Shown here one piece after another: positions 53,086 through 61,328 of a stretch of 64,000 nt of DNA; position 1 is the stretch's first letter, and each line of letters opens with the position of its first letter. The notes beneath the pieces are model-generated. The model was not told where the DNA came from, searched no databases, and was given only the letters and a program-made list of their open reading frames with translations. The DNA lies in contig JAAFIV010000017.1 in assembly GCA_013298775.1 (NCBI GenBank), positions 1 through 64,000 of the forward strand, in the 5' to 3' direction. Source of the DNA: Ignavibacteria bacterium (lineage in GTDB: Bacteria > Bacteroidota > Ignavibacteria > Kapaibacteriales > UBA4661). Position numbers and translations under genes: made by a program.

Positions 53086-53769
53086 TTATGCGTCTTTCTG
53101 GGCGGTGATGATATTCAACAAATCCGCAATATCATTCAAAATAAAATCTGCCACAACGTTCTGATTGCCAAAGGAATCGCCGTAGCGAGCAAATGCGGTC
53201 TGCATTCCGACGTTTTTCGCGCCAACCATATCGCGCTCCGCCCAATCGCCGACCATGATTGCGTTTTGCGGCTCTACGCCGAGTTTGGCGAGTGCGGTCA
53301 GAAAGGGCTTGGGGCTTGGCTTGCGCTCTTTGGTGTCGTCGAAGGTAACAACAACATCAAAAAAGTGATGAAAATTGATGTACGACAGGCGCAGCCATGC
53401 TTCGGGCGTTGGCGCGTCCGAAACAACGGCGAGTTTGATATTACGCTTCATGAGTTCAATCACCGTCGCCGTTGCGTGTGGGTACGGCTTCAAGGATGCC
53501 TCACGCGCCCGACGATAGGCAATGATGCCCGCCGAAAGGATTTTGTAATCCACGCGCCCCAATGTTTCCTGCAAAAGCTGGTCGAAGACGCGCTGATACT
53601 CAATTCCCTGCTCATTGTAAATACGGTCAATCTGCGATTTTATTTGCTCGAAAGTGAGGTCGAATCCCGCATCAATCATTGCCGTCACTGCCGCATCAAT
53701 GGCGGTGCGCTTCATTGCCATAAAATCAACGAGCGTATTGTCGAGGTCGAATACAACAGCTTTTATCAT
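53086..53769 (-). CDS. HAD-superfamily hydrolase
   Basis: 227 residues. Motif I is VFDLDNTLVDF (nucleophile Asp10 of the start-at-MIKAVVF chain), motif II LAVVSDAP, motif III Lys in KERKPSPKPF and motif IV GDWAERDMVGAK. The cap domain is alpha-helical (YNEQGIEYQRVFDQLLQE). Likely a phosphatase of small phosphometabolites, close to phosphoglycolate/pyrimidine-nucleotidase types. Start at 53769; the longer upstream frame is not supported. Confidence 0.9.
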   Translation of the reverse strand: MIKAVVFDLDNTLVDFMAMKRTAIDAAVTAMIDAGFDLTFEQIKSQIDRIYNEQGIEYQRVFDQLLQETLGRVDYKILSAGIIAYRRAREASLKPYPHATATVIELMKRNIKLAVVSDAPTPEAWLRLSYINFHHFFDVVVTFDDTKERKPSPKPFLTALAKLGVEPQNAIMVGDWAERDMVGAKNVGMQTAFARYGDSFGNQNVVADFILNDIADLLNIITAQKDA

Positions 53770-53840
53770 ACAATTTGGTGAAGAAGTGAGAAAAGACACG
53801 TTTGATGCGAAGAAACAAGTATTGATGAGGCTTTCAGGCT

Positions 53841-54845
53841 CTACTGCACACGGAACGTAAAGGTGATAAACCCAACCATTTCCTTCGTTTCCTGCAAAGG
53901 ATTGAACTGCCAACGCCGAAGAGCTTCGATAGCTGCTCGCTCCAAGAGCGGGTCACCTTTTTGCATGGGCAGAATCACGCCTACCGTGCCGTTGGGATTC
54001 ACCGTAAAGCGGATTTTTATTTGCGTAGAAGTGTTCATGCCTGCCGGATATTTGGGCAATTCTTTGTGCAGCACAACGCGATTGCCGCCGCCGCCCCATT
54101 CCAAGCCATATCCCTGACCACGTCCCGCACCTGAACCAAAACGTCCTAAACCTTCCGCATCAGGACTGGTGCTGCCTTGCTGCGTCCCGACGCTTGTTTT
54201 TTGTGGCGTGGAATTACTTGCAAGTGTCGTACTTTCTTGCTTCGGCGCAGGTTCTTGCTTGGTATTATCTGGTTTTTCGTTATTCGTTTTTTCGGATGCC
54301 TTTGCACGCTCTTCTTGAACAGGCTTCGTAAAGCTGGGCTGCGTGTATTCACGCGGCTTTGCGGCTGTTGTTGCGCTGGCGAGTGTCTTAGGCGTGGTGG
54401 CAGGAGCCGTGGTTGTCGGAGGAGTTGGCGGTGGTGTGGCTTTCGTGGTCATTTGTGCTGGTGCTTTTGCCGCATCAGCAAGGCTTTGTGCGGGCGCGGG
54501 GGCTTTCGTGGCTGTGCCTTCGGTGGACAAATTCCCTTTATTTGCCTCGCTGGAGCCAACAACGCCATACTCCAAAAGCTGAATCGGAATCGTTACGCGC
54601 TCTTCGCGGCGGACGTAGGGCGTAATATCTATCACACTTATTCCAATGAGCAAGAGCAGCAAGACCGACATTGCCAGCACCGAACCAGCAATGGTGTGAT
54701 TCCGCCGCCGCTCGGTATGGTACATCCCCTGCAACTCCCGTTCCAAGCGCACCCGTGCGAGAGAACGCACTTTTACTGGTGCGTCTTCTGCGCTTGTTTC
54801 TCCGCTCATTTCGAGGGAGCGATATGCTGCAATGTCTGATTCCAT
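53841..54845 (-). CDS. Energy transducer TonB
   Basis: 334 residues. The cytosolic N-terminus (about 1-50, basic) precedes one membrane helix (IAGSVLAMSVLLLLLIGISV). A long Ala/Thr/Pro/Lys-rich periplasmic linker follows (about 100-240). The C-terminal TonB domain reads HKELPKYPAGMNTSTQIKIRF to EALRRWQFNP. It transfers proton-motive energy to TonB-dependent receptors such as that at 23130-26039. ExbB/ExbD are not in the window. The start at 54845 lies just inside the boundary of a repeat element. Confidence 0.88.
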   Translation of the reverse strand: MESDIAAYRSLEMSGETSAEDAPVKVRSLARVRLERELQGMYHTERRRNHTIAGSVLAMSVLLLLLIGISVIDITPYVRREERVTIPIQLLEYGVVGSSEANKGNLSTEGTATKAPAPAQSLADAAKAPAQMTTKATPPPTPPTTTAPATTPKTLASATTAAKPREYTQPSFTKPVQEERAKASEKTNNEKPDNTKQEPAPKQESTTLASNSTPQKTSVGTQQGSTSPDAEGLGRFGSGAGRGQGYGLEWGGGGNRVVLHKELPKYPAGMNTSTQIKIRFTVNPNGTVGVILPMQKGDPLLERAAIEALRRWQFNPLQETKEMVGFITFTFRVQ

Positions 54846-54867
54846 GCGGGTTTGAAGAGGCGATGCC

Positions 54868-54995
54868 GTTACGTTAAGTGCTTTTCCCTCACCCCAACCC
54901 CTCTCCCAGAGGTAGAGGGGCAAGACGTAGAACTAGTTTCCCTCGCCCCTTGGGAGAAGGTCGCTCACAGAGCGGGGTGAGGGCTTAACGTAATG
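54868..54995. mobile_element. CTCTCCC-core element with ACGTTAAG ends
   Basis: Inverted ends GTTACGTTAAGTGC and GGGCTTAACGTAATGAC enclose CCCAACCCCTCTCCCAGAGG and CTTGGGAGAAGG. The core matches 7111-7254 but the ends do not. It is located between the rhomboid and tonB genes. Confidence 0.7.
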
Positions 54996-55025
54996 ACATT
55001 GATTTGAAGAGGTAGTTATCAATCC

Positions 55026-55637
55026 TTACAATGCAAACGGGTCTTTCGGCGTTGCGCTGGAAACCGCACCACTTGTGCCGCGCAAGGCAGCGAGGTCTTT
55101 TTGTGAAAATCCAAAAATGCTTCCGCAAATACCGCCTAAAATATGAGCGAATTGTGAAACATTATCCATTTGGAGCGAGTTATAGATTTCTTTGCCCAGA
55201 AACAACACAACAATTATCACGAAAGTAAGCGGGATGCGTCCTTGCTTTAAGTTCGCAAAGGAACTGAGCAATATCATCATAAACACGATGCCGCTCGCAC
55301 CCATAAGACCAGTCGAGAAGAAGAAATTGTTTAAAAGCGAGGTGATAAGTGCTGTCATTGTAATCATTATGACCATATTCTGCGAACCGTATTTTTCTTC
55401 CAAGAGCGGTCCGACAAGCAGAATAATCGTGAAATTGCCAAATAAATGGTCCCAATTCGCATGACCAAAGACGTGCGAGAACAACCGAAAATACGTGCTA
55501 AGGTCTGACCACGACAAGCCCGGCTGCGTCGAGAACCAATACGCAAGCGCACCACCAGTCGAATTCGCAGCAACCATGACTGCCGCAGAAATGAGTGTGA
55601 AGGTGAGTACCACAGGGGCGTTGTAGTCAAGTTTCAT
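55026..55637 (-). CDS. Rhomboid-like intramembrane serine protease
   Basis: 203 residues with six membrane helices. The family motifs are HVFGHANWDHLFGNFTII (HxxxN in helix 2), catalytic serine in LMGASGIVFMMILL and catalytic histidine in SQFAHILGGICGSIFGF. The catalytic Ser-His dyad is therefore complete. Rhomboids cleave transmembrane helices; the substrate here is unknown. The C-terminal tail is short and soluble. Separated from the ferredoxin gene by a mobile element. Confidence 0.9.
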   Translation of the reverse strand: MKLDYNAPVVLTFTLISAAVMVAANSTGGALAYWFSTQPGLSWSDLSTYFRLFSHVFGHANWDHLFGNFTIILLVGPLLEEKYGSQNMVIMITMTALITSLLNNFFFSTGLMGASGIVFMMILLSSFANLKQGRIPLTFVIIVVLFLGKEIYNSLQMDNVSQFAHILGGICGSIFGFSQKDLAALRGTSGAVSSATPKDPFAL

Positions 55638-55680
55638 AGCGGTTTGCGGGTTGGTTTTGAGTGGGATTTTTTCGTGAATG

Positions 55681-55831
55681 GAACGAGTCGGTCATTCGGC
55701 AGGGAACGCGGATGAAGCCCAGACTGAGAGGATTTTGAGGACTCTTGCTTTCCTTTCAAACATCTCAATTATCCTCGAAATCCTCTGAATCCTCAAAATC
55801 CGCGTTCCCTAATCAAGAACTGACCAAGTTC
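55681..55831. mobile_element. MITE-like element with degenerate GTAAC-type ends
   Basis: GAACGAGTCGGTCATTC at the left and GAACTGACCAAGTTC at the right are diverged versions of the GTAACTGGTCAG ends. The core GGGAACGCGGATGAAGCCC...AAAATCCGCGTTCCC matches the core at 45362-45509. No target duplication is clear. Confidence 0.6.
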
Positions 55832-55841
55832 ATTCTAAACA

Positions 55842-56156
55842 TCATTCTTCGTTCAATACTTTCATCACATTCTTTTTCACGCGCTTCCCCTTCGCAAGCT
55901 GCTTCCGCACGAGCTTTTGTGCGGCTTTTGGGGTCATGTCATTGTGCCATGTTCCGTCGGGATAGACCATCACCATCGGTCCTTGCTTGCACAAATGATT
56001 GCAATGCGTTTTGGTAAGATGAACAGACTTTTGCAAACGCTGCTCTTTTAGCTCGTGTTTGAGCGCGTCGTACACGTCTTCCGCGCCGTTTTTCTTGCAC
56101 GAAGAACCGAAGCAACACAAAACATGACACGTGATTTTCTCAGCGTTGAGCGACAT
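55842..56156 (-). CDS. Thioredoxin-like [2Fe-2S] ferredoxin
   Basis: 104 residues. The cysteine pattern CFGSSCKKNG (first pair) and CNHLCKQGPMVMVYPDG (second pair) is that of the NuoE-like/2Fe-2S thioredoxin-fold ferredoxins. A basic C-terminal tail (KAAQKLVRKQLAKGKRVKK) is present. Probably a small electron carrier in the cytoplasm. Its start lies 51 bases after the gatA stop. Confidence 0.85.
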   Translation of the reverse strand: MSLNAEKITCHVLCCFGSSCKKNGAEDVYDALKHELKEQRLQKSVHLTKTHCNHLCKQGPMVMVYPDGTWHNDMTPKAAQKLVRKQLAKGKRVKKNVMKVLNEE

Positions 56157-56207
56157 AGTTCAAGAAAAAAAATGGACAAATATTTCCCAGACATTTTCTC
56201 AACTCTA

Positions 56208-57623
56208 TCACGCACCAACAAGATGATATGCGATGTTCAGCAGTTTTGCTTCGTCGAAATGATTTGCTTGAAGCTGCATTCCAAGTGGCAGTCCATTCGT
56301 ACTTGTTCCCATCGGAAGGCTGATGCCGGGTACGCCCGCGAGATTTGCCGACACAGTAAAAATGTCCTCAAGGTACATTGCAAGCGGGTCGGCGAGCTTT
56401 TCACCGAGTTTGAAAGGCGGCGTTGGCGTTGCGGGCATGAGGAATACATCCGCTTCAGCAAACATTGCTTTGTAATCGTTGTAGATGAGGCGGCGTACTT
56501 TCAATGCCTTCGTGTAATAGGCATCGTAGTAGCCCGATGACAACACGTAATTGCCAATCATAATCCGCCGACGAACCTCGCTGCCGAAGCCTTGCGAGCG
56601 CGTTGCGGTTGTTACTTCGCCGTCTGCGCCGATTTTTCGCGCACCGTAGCGCACACCGTCGTAGCGAGAGAGATTCGATGCGGCTTCTGCGGTGGCAATG
56701 ATGTAGTACGTCGGAATAAGTGCCGACATATACTTCATTTCATGCGAAACAACCTTCGCGCCCAGCGTTTTCAAGCGTTCCAGCGTTGCGTGATAGACGT
56801 TTAGCACATCTTCCGAGCAGCCTTGCAACTGCGATTCAGGCAAGACAGCAACCGTAAACGAGGCGGGAAGCGGGTTCTTGAGCGATTGTACAGTATTGTG
56901 TGGCTCGTAGTGTGCGCTTGTTGCGTCGTGGTCGTCGAAACCGCTTACGGCATCGTAGAGACGCGCTGTGTCTTCGACGCTTGTGCCAAATTGCCCGATT
57001 TGGTCCAGCGACGAACCATACGCAACCAAGCCGTAGCGCGACACCCGCCCGTAGGTAGGTTTCATACCAACAACGCCGCAAAATGCCGCCGGAGTACGCA
57101 CAGAACCGCCCGTATCCGAGCCAAGCGCAGTGTGGCACATTTTCGCCGCAACAGCCGCCGCAGAACCGCCTGAGGAGCCACCTGGCACATATTCCTGATT
57201 CACAGGATTTTTTACTGCACCAAAGGCAGAATTTTCATTCGATGAACCCATTGCAAATTCATCCAAATTCGCTTTGCCAACAATCACCGCGCCCGCCGCT
57301 TTCAAGCGTTGAACGGCGGTTGCATCATAGACGGGAACGAAGTTTTCCAGAATTTTTGAGCCACACGTCGTGCGCGTTCCTTTGGTAGAAATATTATCCT
57401 TCACAGCAACAACCATGCCCTCAAGCGGTCGTGCGGTGCCGTTTTGAAAGCGTTGGTCGCTCTCCGAAGCTGCCGCACGGGCTTCATCGGCAGAAGTGCT
57501 GAGAAGCGCGTTAATACTGGGGTTTACGGCATCAATCGTTGAAAGGAATGTTTCCAAAGTTTTGGCGCACGTGGTGGTGTTTGCTTCGCGCTCGGTGCGG
57601 AATTGCGTGTAGGAAGTGTTCAT
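56208..57623 (-). CDS. gatA: Aspartyl/glutamyl-tRNA amidotransferase subunit A
   Basis: 471 residues, amidase-signature enzyme. The Ser-cisSer-Lys triad is visible in VAVKDNIS (Lys), GGSSGGSAAAVAA and GSDTGGSVRTPAAF. KANLDEFAMGSSNENSAFG and GRVSRYGLVAYGSSLDQIG are GatA hallmarks. With GatB and GatC it converts mischarged Glu-tRNA-Gln to Gln-tRNA. As asnS is also present, the amidation of Asp-tRNA-Asn is unlikely to be its main job. No gatB or gatC is in the window. Confidence 0.93.
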   Translation of the reverse strand: MNTSYTQFRTEREANTTTCAKTLETFLSTIDAVNPSINALLSTSADEARAAASESDQRFQNGTARPLEGMVVAVKDNISTKGTRTTCGSKILENFVPVYDATAVQRLKAAGAVIVGKANLDEFAMGSSNENSAFGAVKNPVNQEYVPGGSSGGSAAAVAAKMCHTALGSDTGGSVRTPAAFCGVVGMKPTYGRVSRYGLVAYGSSLDQIGQFGTSVEDTARLYDAVSGFDDHDATSAHYEPHNTVQSLKNPLPASFTVAVLPESQLQGCSEDVLNVYHATLERLKTLGAKVVSHEMKYMSALIPTYYIIATAEAASNLSRYDGVRYGARKIGADGEVTTATRSQGFGSEVRRRIMIGNYVLSSGYYDAYYTKALKVRRLIYNDYKAMFAEADVFLMPATPTPPFKLGEKLADPLAMYLEDIFTVSANLAGVPGISLPMGTSTNGLPLGMQLQANHFDEAKLLNIAYHLVGA

Positions 57624-57663
57624 CAAATTCGGTAAGGTAAAAGATAGTGAAAGCTGCTGAAAT

Positions 57664-58026
57664 CTATTGCGCCACCGAGCCTTCTGGCGGGCGAATCTGC
57701 ATCATTGGTGTTGTTGCCTCTGGCTCTACTACTGTGCTTTGTGCTTCGGAAGCGGGCGGTTGAATTGGCTCAAGCGTGTGATGAATGACGGATTTAGGTT
57801 TGTCAATATCATCCACGCTTTTGATTTCCTTTTGTACATCCTGCACAGTTTCTTCAATTTCATCGGAAATGGCGTTCAAATTACGCTGAAAATCGGTCTG
57901 CGCACGGCGTATGTGCGCCATTCCTTTGCCGAAAGAACGCGCTAATTCGGGCAATTTGCTTGGTCCGAAGAGCAGCAACACTGCCATCAAAATGAGTAAA
58001 AGTTCACCGCCGCCAACGTCGAACAT
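57664..58026 (-). CDS. Tat translocase TatA/TatB-like protein (long)
   Basis: 120 residues. An N-terminal membrane helix with conserved Glu (VGGGELLLILMAVLLLFG), a short hinge (FGPSKLPELARSFGKGM), an amphipathic helix and a long Pro/Glu-rich tail. The length and acidic tail suggest a TatB-like role, but Bacteroidetes often use divergent TatA/TatE paralogs. The Tat system exports folded proteins with twin-arginine signals. A separate short TatA lies 178 bases upstream, beyond a dispersed repeat; tatC is absent from the window. Confidence 0.82.
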   Translation of the reverse strand: MFDVGGGELLLILMAVLLLFGPSKLPELARSFGKGMAHIRRAQTDFQRNLNAISDEIEETVQDVQKEIKSVDDIDKPKSVIHHTLEPIQPPASEAQSTVVEPEATTPMMQIRPPEGSVAQ

Positions 58027-58098
58027 AGTTTTTTAAGAAGAGGAAAGTTATGCTGTTTAAATTTTTTGTCGTCTGTGCTATGAAAAATCACACATTAC

Positions 58099-58174
58099 GT
58101 GGCACAGATATTCTTGTCTGTGAGTGTTAGCGCGGGTTTCAGAGGATAAACACAGACAAGAATGTCTGTGCCAC
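58099..58174. repeat. Dispersed palindromic element, copy of 1123-1200
   Basis: Arms GTGGCACAGATATTCTTGTC and GACAAGAATGTCTGTGCCAC enclose a loop related to that at 1123-1200 (TGAGTGTTAGCGCGGGTTTC against TGAGTGTTGGTGCGGGGTTC). It lies between tatA and the longer Tat gene, where it may influence their cotranscription. Confidence 0.78.
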
Positions 58175-58203
58175 TAAGTGATTTTGGACATTCCGTAATG
58201 TTC

Positions 58204-58365
58204 TTACGCTTGTTTTTTCTCATCTTCCTCAACGGTCGCTGCTTTCTTGAACTCCTTTACGCCAGAGCCGAGACCTTTCATCAGGTCGGGAATCTTTTTC
58301 GCGCCGAAAAGAAGCACAAGCACAACAGCAATAATGAGGATTTCAGGTGTTCCTAAGCCAAACAT
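58204..58365 (-). CDS. tatA: Sec-independent translocase TatA
   Basis: A 53-residue protein, short but complete. [20 protein letters not shown] supplies the membrane helix with the family Glu. [20 protein letters not shown] is the hinge and amphipathic helix with the conserved Phe-Gly and Gly-Lys residues. A charged tail (EEDEKKQA) closes it. TatA multimers form the pore for folded Tat substrates. It begins 60 bases after the recA stop and is followed by a dispersed repeat and the longer Tat paralog. Confidence 0.92.
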   Translation of the reverse strand: MFGLGTPEILIIAVVLVLLFGAKKIPDLMKGLGSGVKEFKKAATVEEDEKKQA

Positions 58366-58425
58366 AGTAGTATTCTAAAAAGTGAAAAAAGTGTTTCTGG
58401 GAAAATATCACCAAGCGTGGAAAAG

Positions 58426-59535
58426 TTACGCTTCTGCTTCCTCTGCCGCAGCATTCGCGGGTGTTTTGTCGGGTGCTGCGCCCGTGGCGAGACGCGCTTT
58501 TACGTCGCCTTCGAGATTGGCAAGAAGTTTTGGATTTTCCTTCAAAATCGCTCGCATTGCATCGCGTCCTTGTGTCCGCTCATCGCGGTAGCTAAACCAT
58601 GAGCCGCTTTTGGCAATAATTTTGTATTCGAGCGCGAGGTCAATCATATCGCCGAGTTTGGAGATGCCTTCATTGTACATAATGTCGAATTCAACTTCCT
58701 TGAATGGCGGTGAAACCTTGTTTTTCACCACTTTCACCTTCACGCGATTGCCCACCGTTTGGTCGCCTTCTTTGATAACTTCTTTGCGGCGAATGTCCAT
58801 ACGCACCGAAGCATAGAATTTAAGCGCGTTTCCGCCCGTTGTAACTTCGGGATTGCCATAGACAACACCAATCTTCGAGCGCAATTGATTCGTGAAAATA
58901 ACCGTCGTTCTGGAGAGACCAATCGCAGCGTTCAGCTTGCGCATTGCTTGCGACATCAGGCGTGCGTGCGAACCCATCTGCGCGTCGCCCATATCACCTT
59001 CAATTTCCACACGCGGCGTAAGCGCGGCAACCGAATCAATCACCACCACATCAATCGCATTCGAGCGTACGAGCGTTTCGACGATTTCCAATGCTTGCTC
59101 ACCAAACTCTGGTTGTGCAAGCAACAAATTGTTCAAATCCACACCCAAGCGTTTTGCGTATTGCACATCAAGTGCGTGTTCAGTATCAACAAACGCCGCA
59201 ACACCGCCCGCTTTCTGCGCTTCCGCGATAACGTGCAAACACACCGTCGTTTTTCCCGACGATTCTGGTCCGTAGATTTCAATAATCCGACCACGCGGCA
59301 CTCCGCCAATACCAATCGCGTTATCCAGCGAAATACAGCCCGTTGAGATACAATCAATAGCATGAACAGTTTTTTCGCTCAGGCGCATAATCGCGCCTTT
59401 TCCATGGTCTTTTTCAATTTGGTCCATTGCCGCTTTGAGTGCCTTATCGCGTGCTTCTTTCATCGCGCCTGATGGTCCAGACGCATCAACTTTTTCTTTT
59501 GGTTCTTTTTCTTTGGGTGCTTTTGCTTCAGCCAT
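58426..59535 (-). CDS. recA: Recombinase RecA
   Basis: 369 residues. Walker [10 protein letters not shown], the NATPase motif [23 protein letters not shown] loop L2 region [18 protein letters not shown] and the closing C-terminal segment are present. RecA binds single-stranded DNA, drives homologous recombination and triggers LexA cleavage. The N-terminus carries a Lys/Glu/Ala-rich extension of roughly 25-30 residues ([17 protein letters not shown]) before the fold, as in several Bacteroidetes. The start at 59535 is chosen at MAEAK. Confidence 0.97.
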   Translation of the reverse strand: MAEAKAPKEKEPKEKVDASGPSGAMKEARDKALKAAMDQIEKDHGKGAIMRLSEKTVHAIDCISTGCISLDNAIGIGGVPRGRIIEIYGPESSGKTTVCLHVIAEAQKAGGVAAFVDTEHALDVQYAKRLGVDLNNLLLAQPEFGEQALEIVETLVRSNAIDVVVIDSVAALTPRVEIEGDMGDAQMGSHARLMSQAMRKLNAAIGLSRTTVIFTNQLRSKIGVVYGNPEVTTGGNALKFYASVRMDIRRKEVIKEGDQTVGNRVKVKVVKNKVSPPFKEVEFDIMYNEGISKLGDMIDLALEYKIIAKSGSWFSYRDERTQGRDAMRAILKENPKLLANLEGDVKARLATGAAPDKTPANAAAEEAEA

Positions 59536-59590
59536 GGTGGTAAGTGCTTGGAGATTAAACAATATGAATTACGAAGGCATCGAATTTTGT

Positions 59591-59786
59591 AGGTAATGAG
59601 GCTAGGTAATGAGGCAGTAATTCTTTGGACGCAGATGAAGATGATTGAATGGATAAAGATGATGACAGAACAGTAAACGTCAAGGACAGATTCGGGTGTA
59701 CGCTCTCACTTTCATCAACTATCTTTATCAATCCAATCATCTTCATCTGCGTCCCCTCTTTGTTGCCGAGACCTAACCAGTTACCT
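59591..59786. mobile_element. MITE-like element upstream of recA (degenerate ends)
   Basis: The left end AGGTAATGAGGCTAGG and right end CCTAACCAGTTACCT are inverted with gaps. TTTTGT occurs directly outside both ends (59585-59590 and 59787-59792). The core GGACGCAGATGAAGATGATTG / AATCATCTTCATCTGCGTCC is palindromic and repetitive. It lies about 55 bases upstream of recA, in its likely control region. Confidence 0.55.
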
Positions 59787-60085
59787 TTTTGTTTTTGATG
59801 CAGACGTAACACGCAAGTTAGCATTTGTTTTTTTTTCGGACAAGATTATTCGCGGACAACTTTTCCAGCACAGGCGCGTATAAACGGTAAGCAGCATACA
59901 TCCAATAAAATCAGCTTTCATTCGTTTATGAACTTGGGAGAAGTCCGTAAAATATCTTTGCTAAGTAACAGGAAGTCCGTACATTTGTGGCTTGCTATTT
60001 TTGCATTAAAACTGGATTAACATTTAGCTTTTAATGCGTTATCAATGATGAAAATTTTGTTGAATTGTAGAGTTTCAAACAACCC
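59787..60085. other. Intergenic before rpoD, promoter candidates
   Basis: No gene seen. Two TAnnTTTG boxes on the plus strand, TATCTTTG (59953-59960) and TATTTTTG (59996-60003), could serve rpoD. The first has TTG at 59934-59936 with a short 16-base spacer. Confidence 0.4.
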
Positions 60086-60949
60086 ATGCGCATAACCAAA
60101 CAGTACACAAACCGCGAAAGCCAGTCGCTCGATAAATATTTACAGGAAATCGGGCGCGTAGAACTTTTAACGGGAGATGAAGAAATTGAAATCGCCAAGC
60201 AAATAAAACGCGGTGGCGACGAAGGACAACGAGCAATGGAGCGGCTTACGAAGGCAAACTTACGCTTCGTGGTCTCGGTGGCGAAGCAGTATCAAAATCA
60301 AGGTTTGTCGCTCGGCGACCTTATCAATGAAGGAAACTTAGGCTTAATTAAAGCAGCAAAACGCTTCGATGAAACACGCGGCTTCAAGTTTATTTCTTAT
60401 GCCGTGTGGTGGATTCGGCAATCAATTTTACAGGCTCTTGCCGAGCAATCGCGTATTGTGCGCTTGCCCTTGAACCGCGTTGGTGCATTGAATAAAATTG
60501 GTAAGAAATACAGCGAGATGGAGCAGGCTCTGGAGCGCGAACCCACAAGCGCGGAACTTGCCGACCAATTGGAAATGACGATGTCGGAAGTAACCGATAC
60601 GATTAAAATTTCTGGTCGTCACTTGTCTGTTGATGCGCCCTTCAATGATGGTGAAGATAATCGCCTTTTGGACGTACTTCCTAACGACCAGCAACCACCG
60701 CCAGACCATGGTTTGATGGCAGAATCGCTCCGCGTTGAGGTACGACGCGCCCTTTCGACGCTCTCCGAGCGCGAAGCAGAAGTTGTACGCCTTTACTTTG
60801 GTTTGGACAACGAACATTCTCTCACGCTGGAAGAAATCGGTGAACGCTTTAATCTTACGCGCGAGCGTGTGCGTCAAATCAAGGAAAAAGCTATCCGTCG
60901 CTTGCGCCATGCTTCGCGCTCGAAAGCTCTTCGTGCGTACCTTGGGTAA
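60086..60949 (+). CDS. rpoD: Primary RNA polymerase sigma factor RpoD (Bacteroidetes type)
   Basis: 287 residues. The chain opens [20 protein letters not shown], typical of housekeeping sigma factors of Bacteroidetes that lack region 1.1. Region 1.2 reads [15 protein letters not shown], region 2 [20 protein letters not shown] and [19 protein letters not shown], region 3 [19 protein letters not shown], region 4 [17 protein letters not shown] and [18 protein letters not shown]. It directs most transcription and probably reads the TTG/TAnnTTTG promoters seen at ccmF and groES. A long 3' untranslated region ends at a strong terminator (61132-61171). Confidence 0.95.
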   Translation: MRITKQYTNRESQSLDKYLQEIGRVELLTGDEEIEIAKQIKRGGDEGQRAMERLTKANLRFVVSVAKQYQNQGLSLGDLINEGNLGLIKAAKRFDETRGFKFISYAVWWIRQSILQALAEQSRIVRLPLNRVGALNKIGKKYSEMEQALEREPTSAELADQLEMTMSEVTDTIKISGRHLSVDAPFNDGEDNRLLDVLPNDQQPPPDHGLMAESLRVEVRRALSTLSEREAEVVRLYFGLDNEHSLTLEEIGERFNLTRERVRQIKEKAIRRLRHASRSKALRAYLG

Positions 60950-61131
60950 AGGATGAAATATGAAGGTTGAAAATCTGATATTATTCGCTGGAAACAAGTA
61001 TTGATGAGCCTTTATGCCATTTCATATTTCAGCATTCATACTTCAACCTTTCCACACGACGACTGGGACAGAGGGCAAAAACGTCCTTGCTTCCCGTTTT
61101 CCACTAACATCTAGGTAACCCCTACTTGCAG

Positions 61132-61171
61132 ACCCGAAATCAAGATTATATCTTGCTTTTCGGGTTTTTTT
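61132..61171 (+). terminator. Intrinsic terminator downstream of rpoD
   Basis: ACCCGAAATCAAGAT pairs with ATCTTGCTTTTCGGGT (one internal mismatch), followed by TTTTTT. It is 182 bases past the rpoD stop, so a short transcript of its own might also end here. Confidence 0.85.
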
Positions 61172-61328
61172 ATTGTGAAAATATGTTGTCGGGTGATTGA
61201 GAAATAAATATGAAGCAGGTTTTTTCTGCCCGCCAATTTTTTCCTTGCACTTTGTCGGAAAAAACAGCATTTTCTTACCGTTATTTCGACAGAGAAACCC
61301 CGCATCAGTACAACCTTCATAGAGCAGA

